A stretch of DNA of 64,000 nt from positions 1 through 64,000 of the forward strand of contig NZ_JABBGJ010000053.1 in assembly GCF_012927345.1 (NCBI RefSeq). Direction: 5' to 3'. This DNA is from Paraburkholderia polaris (lineage in GTDB: Bacteria; Pseudomonadota; Gammaproteobacteria; Burkholderiales; Burkholderiaceae). Positions within the stretch are counted from its first letter, which is position 1, and each line of letters begins with the position of its first letter. Under the pieces are notes generated by a model. That model was not told the DNA's origin, did no database searches, and worked only from the letters and a program-made list of their open reading frames with translations. This document shows positions 8,310 to 15,870 of this stretch, piece by piece. Made by a program: the position numbers and the translations under genes.

Positions 8310-8723
8310 TTAACGCCGGTCGAGCGAATACTTGCCGGGCCCGGTGATGCTCAACAGGAACAATCCGCCCATGATGCTGACGTTCTTGTAGAAGTTGATC
8401 ATGTTTACGTACTGCTCCGCACCCGTCATGTTCCAGTAGTGGTGGCCGATGATCGCCGTGGCCAGCGTATAGATACCGAGCAGCAGTGCAAGCGGCCGCG
8501 TATAGAAACCGACAACCAGCGCAATGCCCACCACAAACTCCATCACCACGGCGATGATCGCCGACAGTTCCGGAATCGGCGCGCCGGTCGACGTCATATA
8601 AGCGACGGTGCCTGAAAAGCCGGTCAGCTTCGACCAGCCGAACATCACGAACAGCACCATCATCAGGATGCGGGCGACGAGAATGCCTGCGTCTTTCTGG
8701 TTTTCAAATAGCGTATAGCGCAT
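8310..8723 (-). CDS. DoxX family membrane protein
   Basis: A small four-helix inner-membrane protein of about 137 residues. The first helix has L-V-A-R-I-L-M-M-V-L-F-V-M-F-G-W-S-K-L, and G-A-P-I-P and V-V-M-E-F-V-V-G-I-A-L-V-V-G-F-Y-T-R follow, as in DoxX proteins (YphA/YqjF-like). Family members are tied to redox or oxidative-stress responses, but no single activity is established. An upstream TTG (8735) would add four residues; the ATG at 8723 fits the family better. It lies downstream of the pirin gene on the same strand, with a 69-base gap, and is probably controlled by the same divergent LysR. Confidence 0.88.
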   Translation of the reverse strand: MRYTLFENQKDAGILVARILMMVLFVMFGWSKLTGFSGTVAYMTSTGAPIPELSAIIAVVMEFVVGIALVVGFYTRPLALLLGIYTLATAIIGHHYWNMTGAEQYVNMINFYKNVSIMGGLFLLSITGPGKYSLDRR

Positions 8724-8792
8724 GATTTTTCTCAAAAGGTAAGGAAGGGAGCGGCTCGCCGCAAACTTCGCCGCGAGCCAAGCTCAAGCCAG

Positions 8793-9518
8793 TTAAGCCC
8801 AAAACTCGGACATTTCATTGTTACGCAGATCGAACACCAACACTTCCGCGTCGTGACCTTGCGTGAAGGTCAGGGCTTCTTCGCCGCGGACCCGCGCGCC
8901 GTCGCCTTCGCCAAGTTCGATGCCGTTTACCGTGACGCTGCCGCGCGCAACCTGAATATAAGCATAACGATCACTTGCCAGCTCGATGCGCGCAGTTTCG
9001 TCACCGTCGAAAAGACCGGCATAGACCCGCGCATCCTGTTGCAGTACCAGCGAGCCGTCCGCTCCGTCCGGTGACAACACGAGACGCAACACGCCGCGCT
9101 TCTGGTCCGCGCCAAAATGACTTTGCTGATAGCGCGGCGCGGTGCCTTTCTGCGCCGGTGCAATCCAGATTTGCATGAAGTGCACGGGCTCGCTCTTCGA
9201 ATGGTTGTATTCGCTATGCGCGACGCCGGTTCCCGCGCTCATCAACTGGATGTCGCCAGGCACGATCACCGAGCCGGTGCCCATCGTGTCCTTATGTTCC
9301 AGCGCGCCTTCCAGCACGTACGAAAAGATCTCCATGTCACGATGCGGGTGCTTGCCAAAACCTTGGGCCGGTGCGACACGGTCGTCGTTGATCACGAGCA
9401 GGTCGGAGAAGCCGTTCTGCTTCGGGTCGTGATAGCTCGCGAAGGAAAACGTATGACGCGAGCTGAGCCAGCCGTGTTCCGCGCGGCCGCGTTGATTGGC
9501 GTGTCTGATATCGAGCAT
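8793..9518 (-). CDS. Pirin family protein (YhhW-like)
   Basis: A 241-residue bicupin. The N-terminal cupin carries the metal site: G-F-G-K-H-P-H-R-D-M-E-I-F-S-Y (about 54-68) and G-T-G-V-A-H-S-E-Y-N (about 96-105). The opening with R-G-x-A-E-H-G-W-L-S-S-R-H-T-F-S-F is the pirin hallmark. E. coli YhhW has quercetin 2,3-dioxygenase activity in vitro, but the natural role of bacterial pirins is uncertain. The gene is divergent from a LysR regulator 135 bases away and precedes the doxX-like gene, an arrangement common in Burkholderia relatives. Confidence 0.92.
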   Translation of the reverse strand: MLDIRHANQRGRAEHGWLSSRHTFSFASYHDPKQNGFSDLLVINDDRVAPAQGFGKHPHRDMEIFSYVLEGALEHKDTMGTGSVIVPGDIQLMSAGTGVAHSEYNHSKSEPVHFMQIWIAPAQKGTAPRYQQSHFGADQKRGVLRLVLSPDGADGSLVLQQDARVYAGLFDGDETARIELASDRYAYIQVARGSVTVNGIELGEGDGARVRGEEALTFTQGHDAEVLVFDLRNNEMSEFWA

Positions 9519-9603
9519 CGTATTTCTCCTTGGTTCTGCTGTGCGATCCGGTCAGATGTTTGGCCGCGATCCATGAACGACAGTGTAGGTCAATCTGAAT
9601 GGC

Positions 9604-9609
9604 TATAAT
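9604..9609 (+). promoter_or_regulatory. Candidate -10 box of the LysR gene
   Basis: A perfect TATAAT lies 44 bases upstream of the LysR start codon in the pirin/LysR divergent gap. No good -35 hexamer is seen at 17 bases, so a regulator-dependent promoter is possible. Confidence 0.4.
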
Positions 9610-9653
9610 CGGATGCAAACAGGAAACACTGTCTCGCTGAGGTGGACAATACA

Positions 9654-10544
9654 ATGCAACTCGATGATATGCGGATCTTCGTCGCCACGGTCGACGCCCA
9701 TAACTTCACCGCGGCGGCAAAGCGGCTGGCGCTGTCGAAGCAGTTCGTCAGCCGGCGCGTGATGGCGCTGGAAGAGGCGCTCGGCGTGCAACTGCTGATC
9801 CGCAACACGCGCAAGCTGGCCGTGACCGAACTCGGTCAGGAGTTTTACGAGCGCGCCAAACGCATCCTGGGCGAAGTGGCAGACGCCGAGCAGGCGATGT
9901 CGCTGCGCCGCGCCGGACCACGTGGGTTGTTGCGGGTCAGCGCGCCGATGTCGTTCGGGATGATGCATCTATCGCCATTGGTGGCGAGCTTCCTGCGCGA
10001 GCATGGCGACGTGCGTTTCGATATGGAGTTGAGCGATCGCACCGTCGACGTGGTGGGCGAGGGGTTCGATATGGCGATCCGGATCGGCACGTTGCCGGAT
10101 TCCACACTGATCGCGCAGAATCTCGTCGATGTCAGGATGGTGGCGTGTTGTAGTCCGGGGTATGTGCGGCGGCGTGGGGCGCCTCTTCATCCCGCCGATC
10201 TGGCGAGGCATTCATGTCTGTTGTATGGGCATGGTGGGGCTGTGAGTTGGGATTTTGTTGTTGACGGTGTTTCGAAGGGGTTTGAGGTGCATGGGCCGCT
10301 GCGGGCTAATAATGGGGAGCTGATTCGCGATGCGGCGGTGGCCGGGTTGGGGATTGTTCGGCTTCCTGATTTTATTGTTGCTGATGCACTTAATGGCGGG
10401 CAGCTGGTGACCGTTTTGGAGGAGTTCTTGCCGACGGCGGCTACGGTTTATGCGGTCTATCCGCAGCATCGGCAGAGCTCTGTCACGATTCGGTTTTTTG
10501 TGGAGTTTTTGAGGAAGGGGTTGAGGGAGGGGATGGGGTTTTGA
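9654..10544 (+). CDS. LysR family transcriptional regulator
   Basis: A 296-residue LysR protein. The winged helix-turn-helix covers about residues 1-60 (M-R-I-F-V-A-T-V-D-A-H-N-F-T-A-A-A-K-R-L-A-L-S-K) and the effector-binding domain follows from about 90, with M-A-I-R-I-G-T-L-P-D-S-T typical of the CrgA-like subgroup. The ATG at 9654 is chosen over GTG 9642; GAGG lies upstream of both. It is divergent from the pirin-doxX pair and probably regulates it. The last third (after about 10150) changes to strongly G/T-rich codons, unlike the C-ending codons before it. Confidence 0.92.
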   Translation: MQLDDMRIFVATVDAHNFTAAAKRLALSKQFVSRRVMALEEALGVQLLIRNTRKLAVTELGQEFYERAKRILGEVADAEQAMSLRRAGPRGLLRVSAPMSFGMMHLSPLVASFLREHGDVRFDMELSDRTVDVVGEGFDMAIRIGTLPDSTLIAQNLVDVRMVACCSPGYVRRRGAPLHPADLARHSCLLYGHGGAVSWDFVVDGVSKGFEVHGPLRANNGELIRDAAVAGLGIVRLPDFIVADALNGGQLVTVLEEFLPTAATVYAVYPQHRQSSVTIRFFVEFLRKGLREGMGF

Positions 10545-10670
10545 TTTTGATTTTGGTTGCCTGCGCGGCGCTTGCTGTCTGTTTGCCTGGGGCGTTGGCC
10601 TTTCCTTGATTTGTTATTGGTTTATTAGTGTCGCCCCTGTGCGGGGCAGGCACCTACTTTTCTTTGCCGG
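10545..10670. repeat. Partial Paraburkholderia-type intergenic repeat
   Basis: The stretch with GGTTGCCTGCGCGGCG, then GGTTTATTAGTGTCGCCCC, TGTGCGGGGCAGGCACC and TACTTTTCTTTGCCG resembles a dispersed intergenic repeat I recall from Paraburkholderia genomes. The recalled form continues into a palindromic CAAAGAAAAGTAGG arm. That arm is absent here: IS481-like terminal DNA begins at about 10670. Recognition is from memory and not checked. The start of the motif (13 bases) recurs inverted at 26388-26400. Confidence 0.55.
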
Positions 10671-11035
10671 CCGTGTATAGAGCGGGGACATGATTGACAT
10701 ACGTGCGGGGACATCATTGACACTTTATGGTCATTGATTTTCGCTCCTCAGGTCAAGGGTAAGGATGCGATGGTGGGCAAACCAGAATTCAAATACGCCG
10801 TCTTCTCCCGGCTTTGCGCGAGCCGCGACTGGCAATCCATAGAGTGCCTTGGAGACCTTCAGGTGCCGTCCCTCAAAGCGTAACTGGCCATTTGCCTTGA
10901 CCCGCAGCACCACGTCAGCTCGGAGCGGGGAGTGGCGCATCTGGAATCTGTGTTCTCGCACATTCGGCGTCAGTGACAAGGGCGTCATTCTTCCGGCGTC
11001 GCTGCGCGCGCCGAAGCGTACTTCTAAAACCGGCC
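10671..11035 (-). mobile_element. IS481-family remnant
   Basis: This holds one end of an IS481-type element and the transposase C-terminus. Two 18-bp direct repeats, GCGGGGACATNATTGACA at 10682-10699 and 10705-10722, differ at one base and form a multi-repeat terminus just beyond the transposase stop. The 5' part of the transposase and the other end are missing, and the inner boundary near 11035 is uncertain. It breaks a dispersed repeat on its left side. Confidence 0.65.
10731..10988 (-). pseudogene. IS481-family transposase, C-terminal fragment
   Basis: Eighty-five residues match the end of IS481 transposases: the region after the DDE core with R-A-D-V-V-L-R-V-K-A-N-G-Q-L-R-F-E-G, L-K-V-S-K-A-L-Y-G-L-P-V-A, and G-V-F-E-F-W-F-A-H-H-R-I-L-T-L-D-L-R. 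Full-length proteins are over 300 residues and have an N-terminal HTH and the catalytic core, neither of which is present. It is not functional. Confidence 0.75.
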
Positions 11036-11142
11036 GCCGTGTTCGAGTCTTTGGCTCCGCCAGTTCAGCGCTATCTCGAGGGGCGGCGGCGGACTTTGTT
11101 GCGGCAGCCTATTCGCCGTCCTTCGCTCGCGGGCGTACCGCC

Positions 11143-11213
11143 GCTTACCCGTGCCGGAAAATGACGCGGTATCCGTTTGGCGCCGGGACGCCACCCAGGT
11201 GCGCGTGCAACAC
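11143..11213 (-). pseudogene. C-terminal scrap of a second acdS copy
   Basis: A 71-bp segment is about 90% identical (7 differences) to the last 71 bases region of acdS at 11231-11301, offset by 88 bases. Read on the minus strand it gives V-L-H-A-H-L-G-G-V-P-A-P-N-G-Y-R-V-I-F-R, then H-G and a stop, against V-L-Y-A-H-L-G-G-V-P-A-L-N-G-Y-S-F-I-F-R in the intact gene. The leucine equivalent to L322 is kept. It looks like the tail of a diverged paralogue left after deletion or recombination, and not a simple copy error. Confidence 0.75.
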
Positions 11214-11232
11214 TTGCGCCGCCTTCTACCGC

Positions 11233-12249
11233 TTACCCGTTCCGGAAAATGAAGCTGTAGCCGTTTAGCGCCGGCACGCCACCCAGGTGCGCGTACAACA
11301 CCCGTGAGCCCGCCGGGAATTCGCCGTTTCGCACCATGTCGATCATCCCGTGCATCGATTTGCCCTCGTATACCGGGTCGGTCAGCACGCCCTCGAGTCG
11401 CGCGCATAGACGGATCGCCGCCAATGTTCCTTCGTTCGGCAAGCCGTATTCGGGTCCTCCGTAGCGCTCGTCCAGGACCACGTCCTTGCCGGTGATGTCG
11501 CGATCCAAGCCGACCTTTTCTGCGGTCTGCTTCGCGATTCGCGTGATCTGCTCGCGCGTCTGCGCAGGTTTTGCGGATGCATCGATGCCGATTACGCGAT
11601 CGGCGCGTCCGTCGGCGGCGAACCCCACTACCATGCCGGCCTGGGTGCTGCCCGTCACAGAACACACCACGATGTAGTCGAATTTGAAGCCCAACTCGGC
11701 TTCCTGCTGGCGTACCTCTTCAGCAAAGCCGACGAAGCCGAGGCCGCCCAATGGATGGTCTGAACAGCCGGCCGGGATCGCGTACGGCTTGCCGCCCGCG
11801 GCACGCACGCTCTCCAGGGCGTCCTCCCAACTCTTGCGAAAGCCGATATCGAAGCCGTCGGCGACCAGCCGGACGTCGGCGCCCAGAATGCGCGACATCT
11901 GGATGTTGCCGACCCGGTCGTACACGGCGTCCGAATAGTTGACCCAGTTCTCCTGGACCAGCACACACTTCATCCCCAGATGCGCGGCAACAGCCGCGAC
12001 CTGGCGGGTCTGGTTCGACTGGATGCCGCCAATCGACACCAGCGTGTCACAGCCCTGTGCCAATGCCTCGGGAATCAGATACTCGAGCTTGCGCGTCTTG
12101 TTACCGCCGAAGGCAAAGCCACTGTTACAGTCCTCGCGCTTCGCGTACAAATGCACCTTGCCGCCCAGGTGGGCGCTCAAACGCTTCAGTGGCTGAATCG
12201 GCGTGGGCCCGAAAGTCAGTGGGTAGCGAGGGAATCGTTGCAGGTTCAT
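11233..12249 (-). CDS. acdS: 1-aminocyclopropane-1-carboxylate deaminase
   Basis: AcdS is a PLP enzyme that opens ACC, the plant ethylene precursor, to 2-oxobutanoate and ammonia. It is typical of plant-associated Burkholderia. The product is 338 residues, the exact family length. The PLP lysine is in G-G-N-K-T-R-K-L-E-Y (about 51). The residues that separate true ACC deaminases from D-cysteine desulfhydrases are present: Y294 and E295 in V-Y-E-G-K-S, and L322 in A-H-L-G-G. The ATG at 12249 has GGAG upstream; the open frame to 12378 is rejected. The divergent acdR gene lies 160 bases away. Confidence 0.96.
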   Translation of the reverse strand: MNLQRFPRYPLTFGPTPIQPLKRLSAHLGGKVHLYAKREDCNSGFAFGGNKTRKLEYLIPEALAQGCDTLVSIGGIQSNQTRQVAAVAAHLGMKCVLVQENWVNYSDAVYDRVGNIQMSRILGADVRLVADGFDIGFRKSWEDALESVRAAGGKPYAIPAGCSDHPLGGLGFVGFAEEVRQQEAELGFKFDYIVVCSVTGSTQAGMVVGFAADGRADRVIGIDASAKPAQTREQITRIAKQTAEKVGLDRDITGKDVVLDERYGGPEYGLPNEGTLAAIRLCARLEGVLTDPVYEGKSMHGMIDMVRNGEFPAGSRVLYAHLGGVPALNGYSFIFRNG

Positions 12250-12353
12250 GGCAGCTCCGAATTGGTAGGGTCGACGCGAGCAGCAAACTGTCGCGCTAAA
12301 CAAATGGTAGGGAAAAGCGCTGGAAATGAGCTTGCAAAGAAATTGCGTCCGGC

Positions 12354-12369
12354 ATACTTTTAAAAGTAT
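12354..12369. promoter_or_regulatory. Candidate AcdR operator in acdS/acdR gap
   Basis: ATACTTTTAAAAGTAT is a perfect 16-bp palindrome in the AT-rich divergent gap, about 105 bases upstream of acdS and 41 bases upstream of acdR. Lrp-family proteins bind palindromes of about this size and composition, and acdS is known to be controlled by an Lrp-type AcdR. Its role here is inferred. Confidence 0.5.
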
Positions 12370-12409
12370 TCGATACACATTGACTTAACAAAAAGCCGAA
12401 TATGAAGCG

Positions 12410-12952
12410 ATGAGCACAACAAAAGTTCGTGGTACACCAGTCACTGCTGCCGGAGCAGCCGCCACAGCCGCAACGGCGGAAGCTGACCTGTTTCACGCGC
12501 TCGATCGCATCGACCGGGCGATCCTGCGTCAGCTGCAAACCGACGCGTCGATCTCGAACGTCGCGCTCGCGGCCAAAGTCAAACTGAGTGCGCCGGCGTG
12601 TCTGCGGCGCGTCGAGCGGCTAAAGGAATCGGGACTGATTCGCGGCGTCGTGGCGTTGATCGACCCCAAGGCGGCCGGGGCGGGCATGCTGGTCATCATT
12701 GGCGTGGTGCTGGATCGGTCCATGCCTGAGTCGTTTGCCGAGTTCGAAAAAGCGGCGCAGAAAGTGGCGGGGTGCATGGAATGTCACGTCGTGACCGGCG
12801 AGTTCGACTATTTCATGACGATTCGCACCCGCGATAGCGACAGCTTCAACCGTCTGCACGCGGAGCAGTTGCTCTATCTGCCGGGTGTCCGGCAAATCCG
12901 CTCGTTCATGGTGCTCAAGGAAATCCTGTCGACCACGAAATTTCCGCTGTAA
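12410..12952 (+). CDS. acdR: Lrp/AsnC-type regulator of ACC deaminase
   Basis: A 180-residue Lrp/AsnC protein. After an alanine/threonine-rich N-terminal extension of about 28 residues comes the HTH (L-D-R-I-D-R-A-I-L-R-Q-L-Q-T-D-A-S-I-S, then R-R-V-E-R-L-K-E-S-G-L-I). The RAM ligand-binding domain follows with V-T-G-E-F-D-Y-F-M-T-I-R-T-R-D. In well-studied strains AcdR activates acdS when ACC is present. Its divergent position next to acdS supports the name. The extension is longer than in E. coli Lrp and may be mis-started, though no later start fits better. Confidence 0.88.
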   Translation: MSTTKVRGTPVTAAGAAATAATAEADLFHALDRIDRAILRQLQTDASISNVALAAKVKLSAPACLRRVERLKESGLIRGVVALIDPKAAGAGMLVIIGVVLDRSMPESFAEFEKAAQKVAGCMECHVVTGEFDYFMTIRTRDSDSFNRLHAEQLLYLPGVRQIRSFMVLKEILSTTKFPL

Positions 12953-13087
12953 CCGCCGCCTTCACGCAAAAAGACGCGCATGCTGTCATAAATCCCCTTG
13001 CTGGCCGACTAAGTGTCAGGACCACTCGCGGGCGGCGCGACCAGCGCCTGAACGGGTGAACGGTACGGACTTTCCGGGACGATCATC

Positions 13088-13600
13088 ATGGCTTGCAGCA
13101 GACGAAGTTTCTTCAGGTTAATTGGCGCGGTGTCGCTCGCCGGCAGCACCGCGGCATGGCGTACGGCAAGCGCTGCGGAGTTGGGCGCAGCGGCGGCCTA
13201 CGAGGTCGTGCACAGTGATGCCGAATGGCACAAGCTGCTCACGGAGGCGCAGTACCGCGTGCTGCGCGACGCAGGCACGGAGCGGCCATTCAGCAGCCCG
13301 CTGAACGACGAACACCGCGCCGGCACATTCGCGTGCGCCGGTTGCGCACTGCCGCTGTTTTCGTCGAAGACGAAGTTCGATAGCGGCACCGGCTGGCCGA
13401 GTTTCTGGCAGCCGCTGGATCACGCCGTCATCACGCATACCGACAAGTCGTTCGGCATGACTCGCGACGAAGTACTGTGCCGTCGCTGCGGCAGCCATCT
13501 GGGTCACGTATTCGACGACGGCCCCAAACCGACCGGTCTGCGCTATTGCATGAACGGCCTGGCCCTAACTTTCGCACCCGCCTCGCGTGGCACGAGCTGA
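13088..13600 (+). CDS. msrB: Exported peptide-methionine (R)-S-oxide reductase
   Basis: MsrB repairs the R form of methionine sulfoxide in proteins. The 170-residue precursor starts with a twin-arginine signal, S-R-R-S-F-F-R-L-I-G near residues 4-13, then a hydrophobic stretch and an A-S-A-A cleavage region near 30, so the enzyme should act in the periplasm. Zinc cysteines are C83/C86 and C131/C134. The catalytic cysteine is C154 in R-Y-C-M-N, with G-W-P-S-F-W upstream. msrA starts 19 bases downstream, so both stereoisomers are covered by one exported pair. Confidence 0.93.
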   Translation: MACSRRSFFRLIGAVSLAGSTAAWRTASAAELGAAAAYEVVHSDAEWHKLLTEAQYRVLRDAGTERPFSSPLNDEHRAGTFACAGCALPLFSSKTKFDSGTGWPSFWQPLDHAVITHTDKSFGMTRDEVLCRRCGSHLGHVFDDGPKPTGLRYCMNGLALTFAPASRGTS

Positions 13601-13619
13601 TCGAATCAGGACGAACATC

Positions 13620-14363
13620 ATGAACATCGAGAAACGCATCATCGGTAAACCGGGCCGCTCGCGCCGAGCGGCCGTCGCGCTTTCGGTCGGGCTCGGCGCG
13701 CTAGCGCTGCTGCTGGCGCAACGCGTGGCTTTTTCGTCGGAAGCAGGGATAGTCATTGCGCCACCCGCACTCGACGAGCCGATCTCCGCCACGACCGCGC
13801 ACGAAGAAACCGCTGTGTTCGCGGGCGGCTGCTTCTGGGGCGTGCAGGGCGTGTTCCAGCACGTGCGAGGCGTCACGAAGGCGGTATCGGGTTATTCAGG
13901 CGGCCAGCGCGACACGGCGCAGTACGAGACTGTCAGTGGCGGCGACACGGGCCATGCGGAATCCGTGCAGGTCACGTTCGACCCCACCAAGGTCACCTAT
14001 GGGCAGTTGTTGCAGGTTTACTTCTCGGTGATTCAGGACCCGACCGAGTTGAACCGCCAGGGACCGGACAGCGGCACGCAATACCGTTCGGCGGTGTTCC
14101 CGCTGAATGACACGCAACGACACGTCGCGCAAAGCTACATCGCGCAACTCGACAAGGCACACGCCTTCCCGGCGCCGATCGTCACGAAAACGGAACCGTT
14201 CAAGGGCTTCTATCCGGCTGAGTCGTACCATCAGAACTACCTGACCTTGCATCCGAACTCCGCTTATATCGCCATCAATGACATGCCGAAGGTCGCAAAC
14301 CTGAAGCGTCTGTTTCCGAATCTCTATCGCGACAAGCCTGTGCTGGTCGAAGCGGCGCAGTAA
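13620..14363 (+). CDS. msrA: Membrane-anchored peptide-methionine (S)-S-oxide reductase
   Basis: MsrA repairs the S form of methionine sulfoxide. The 247-residue protein begins with a basic segment and one hydrophobic helix (about 18-38), which should act as an anchor or signal and place the enzyme outside the cytoplasm. The catalytic cysteine is C71 in G-G-C-F-W-G. Further family features are Y-S-G-G, the G-H-A-E-S-V-Q-V segment and S-Y-H-Q-N-Y-L. The start at 13620 follows msrB closely, so they are probably one transcript, and a terminator follows. Confidence 0.93.
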   Translation: MNIEKRIIGKPGRSRRAAVALSVGLGALALLLAQRVAFSSEAGIVIAPPALDEPISATTAHEETAVFAGGCFWGVQGVFQHVRGVTKAVSGYSGGQRDTAQYETVSGGDTGHAESVQVTFDPTKVTYGQLLQVYFSVIQDPTELNRQGPDSGTQYRSAVFPLNDTQRHVAQSYIAQLDKAHAFPAPIVTKTEPFKGFYPAESYHQNYLTLHPNSAYIAINDMPKVANLKRLFPNLYRDKPVLVEAAQ

Positions 14364-14399
14364 AACGGCGAGCGCCGCGCCAGCGGAAATCTTCCTTCT

Positions 14400-14434
14400 C
14401 CGGCGCCGCATCGCGCGGCGCCGGGCGCTTTTTT
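14400..14434 (+). terminator. Rho-independent terminator after msrA
   Basis: CGGCGCCG (14401-14408) pairs with CGGCGCCG (14416-14423), extended by C-G pairs at the loop and base, and is followed by GGGCGCTTTTTTG. Confidence 0.85.
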
Positions 14435-14781
14435 GTGGCTGTATTCTGCCTGTCACCATCGCCGCGGTACGCTTGCCAGCGTCCGTCGGTCTGTCCTTGC
14501 GTTGCTCCGATTCGAGCTGGCTCTCCAGCGACCAGGCCCGCATTTTGCACAGGAGCGTGCGTCGGCTAATCTTTCGCACGTCTATGTTCGTACAAATGCC
14601 CAATATACGGGGCGGTACCAGGTTCGGATAGTGCGTTTTGCCGGGCAATGCGTGTCGTCTGCTGAAAGAATTACATGCCGCGCGTACCAATGCGGCGGTC
14701 GCCCGGATGTAGCGCAATCCATTGCAGACGGCGGGTGAGAACCTAAACCTCTTCGCGATACGCGAGAAATGGAGGCTCCTG
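14435..14781. other. Gene-free stretch upstream of mipA-like gene
   Basis: No convincing reading frame on either strand. The only notable element is the GGAGG ribosome-binding site at 14771-14775 for the next gene. Confidence 0.5.
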
Positions 14782-15678
14782 GTGTTGAACAGCCGTAGAA
14801 AGCGAATCGGCAAGATTCGCAATAAACAAACAAGCGTCGCCGCAACATCTCTGGTCGCCGTGACCCTCGGCAGTATCGGCGTTTTGCCGGGTTCGGCCTT
14901 GGCGCAAACCCCTTCGCCGCTGGGCGAATGGCAGTACTCGGTAGGCATTCCGCTGCAGAAGATGTGGCAGCCGGATATTCCGGACTGGCAGGTGCGCATC
15001 GGCGCGGCGACGTCGTTCCAGCCGCGTTATGAGGGCTCCGACCGGTATCACGTGATGGCCGGTCCGAGCATCGACGTGCGCTACAAGGACCTGTTCTTCT
15101 TTTCGAGTGGCGAAGGCCTTGGGGTCAACTTCGCGCAAGGGCAGAACTGGCGCGCGAGTCTTGCGGCCGTCTACGATCTCGGGCGTCGCGGCCATGACGA
15201 TCCGGAGGAGTTGAACGGCCTCGGCAACATCAACCCGGCGCTGGGCGCCAAACTCTCCGGGGAATATGTCGTGTCGAAGGATTTCCCGCTCGTGCTGCGC
15301 GCCGACATCCGACGCTATTTCGGCGGCTCGAACGGCTGGATCGGCGATCTCGGCGCCTATCTGCCGATGCCGGGCAGCACCAAAAAATTCTTCTGGTTCG
15401 CCGGGCCGAACGTGACGCTCGCGGACTCCACCTACATGAACAGTTGGTACGGTGTGAATCAGAATCAGGCGGCGCACTCGCAATACTCGCAGTATCACGC
15501 GAGTGCCGGTTTCAAGTCGGTGGGTTTCGGCATTAGCGCAGTGTGGCTGTTCGACAAGCATTGGTTTGCGACTGCCGACGGCGCATTCGAACAACTGGTC
15601 GGCAGCGCGGGCAATAGTCCGATTACCCACAGCAGGGCCACCGGTGTGGCCGATATCTCCATCAACTATCGCTTCTGA
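14782..15678 (+). CDS. MipA/OmpV family outer-membrane protein
   Basis: The GTG at 14782, six bases after a GGAGG site, starts a 298-residue precursor. A signal peptide with basic N-region and a hydrophobic core ends at about A-L-A-Q-T-P. The mature protein is rich in aromatic and glycine residues in alternating patterns, as expected for a beta-barrel. It has the MipA-like opening with R-I-G-A-A-T-S-F-Q-P-R-Y-E-G-S-D and ends in aromatic F after I-N-Y-R, the usual barrel-insertion signal. MipA scaffolds murein synthases in E. coli, and other members are porin-like; the specific role here is unknown. Confidence 0.85.
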   Translation: MLNSRRKRIGKIRNKQTSVAATSLVAVTLGSIGVLPGSALAQTPSPLGEWQYSVGIPLQKMWQPDIPDWQVRIGAATSFQPRYEGSDRYHVMAGPSIDVRYKDLFFFSSGEGLGVNFAQGQNWRASLAAVYDLGRRGHDDPEELNGLGNINPALGAKLSGEYVVSKDFPLVLRADIRRYFGGSNGWIGDLGAYLPMPGSTKKFFWFAGPNVTLADSTYMNSWYGVNQNQAAHSQYSQYHASAGFKSVGFGISAVWLFDKHWFATADGAFEQLVGSAGNSPITHSRATGVADISINYRF

Positions 15679-15870
15679 TGCAGAGGTTCTCTATTTGACG
15701 GTATGGATGCCGGCGCGTGATTCTGGCGCGCCGCTTCTTGAGTTCATGAGCTTGATCCATCAGAAACAGTAATACGCATTTAAGCACTCGCGGGTACATC
15801 GTTTGCTGTTTCGTTATGGTGCGTTAGATCGGATATCCCCCGGCGCGCCCAAACGCAAGGAGCAAATCTC

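Noticed and set aside
11024..11665. 213-codon minus-strand frame ending near the IS481 remnant
   Set aside because: Overlaps acdS in another frame; only the duplicated acdS tail and IS DNA explain the sequence there.
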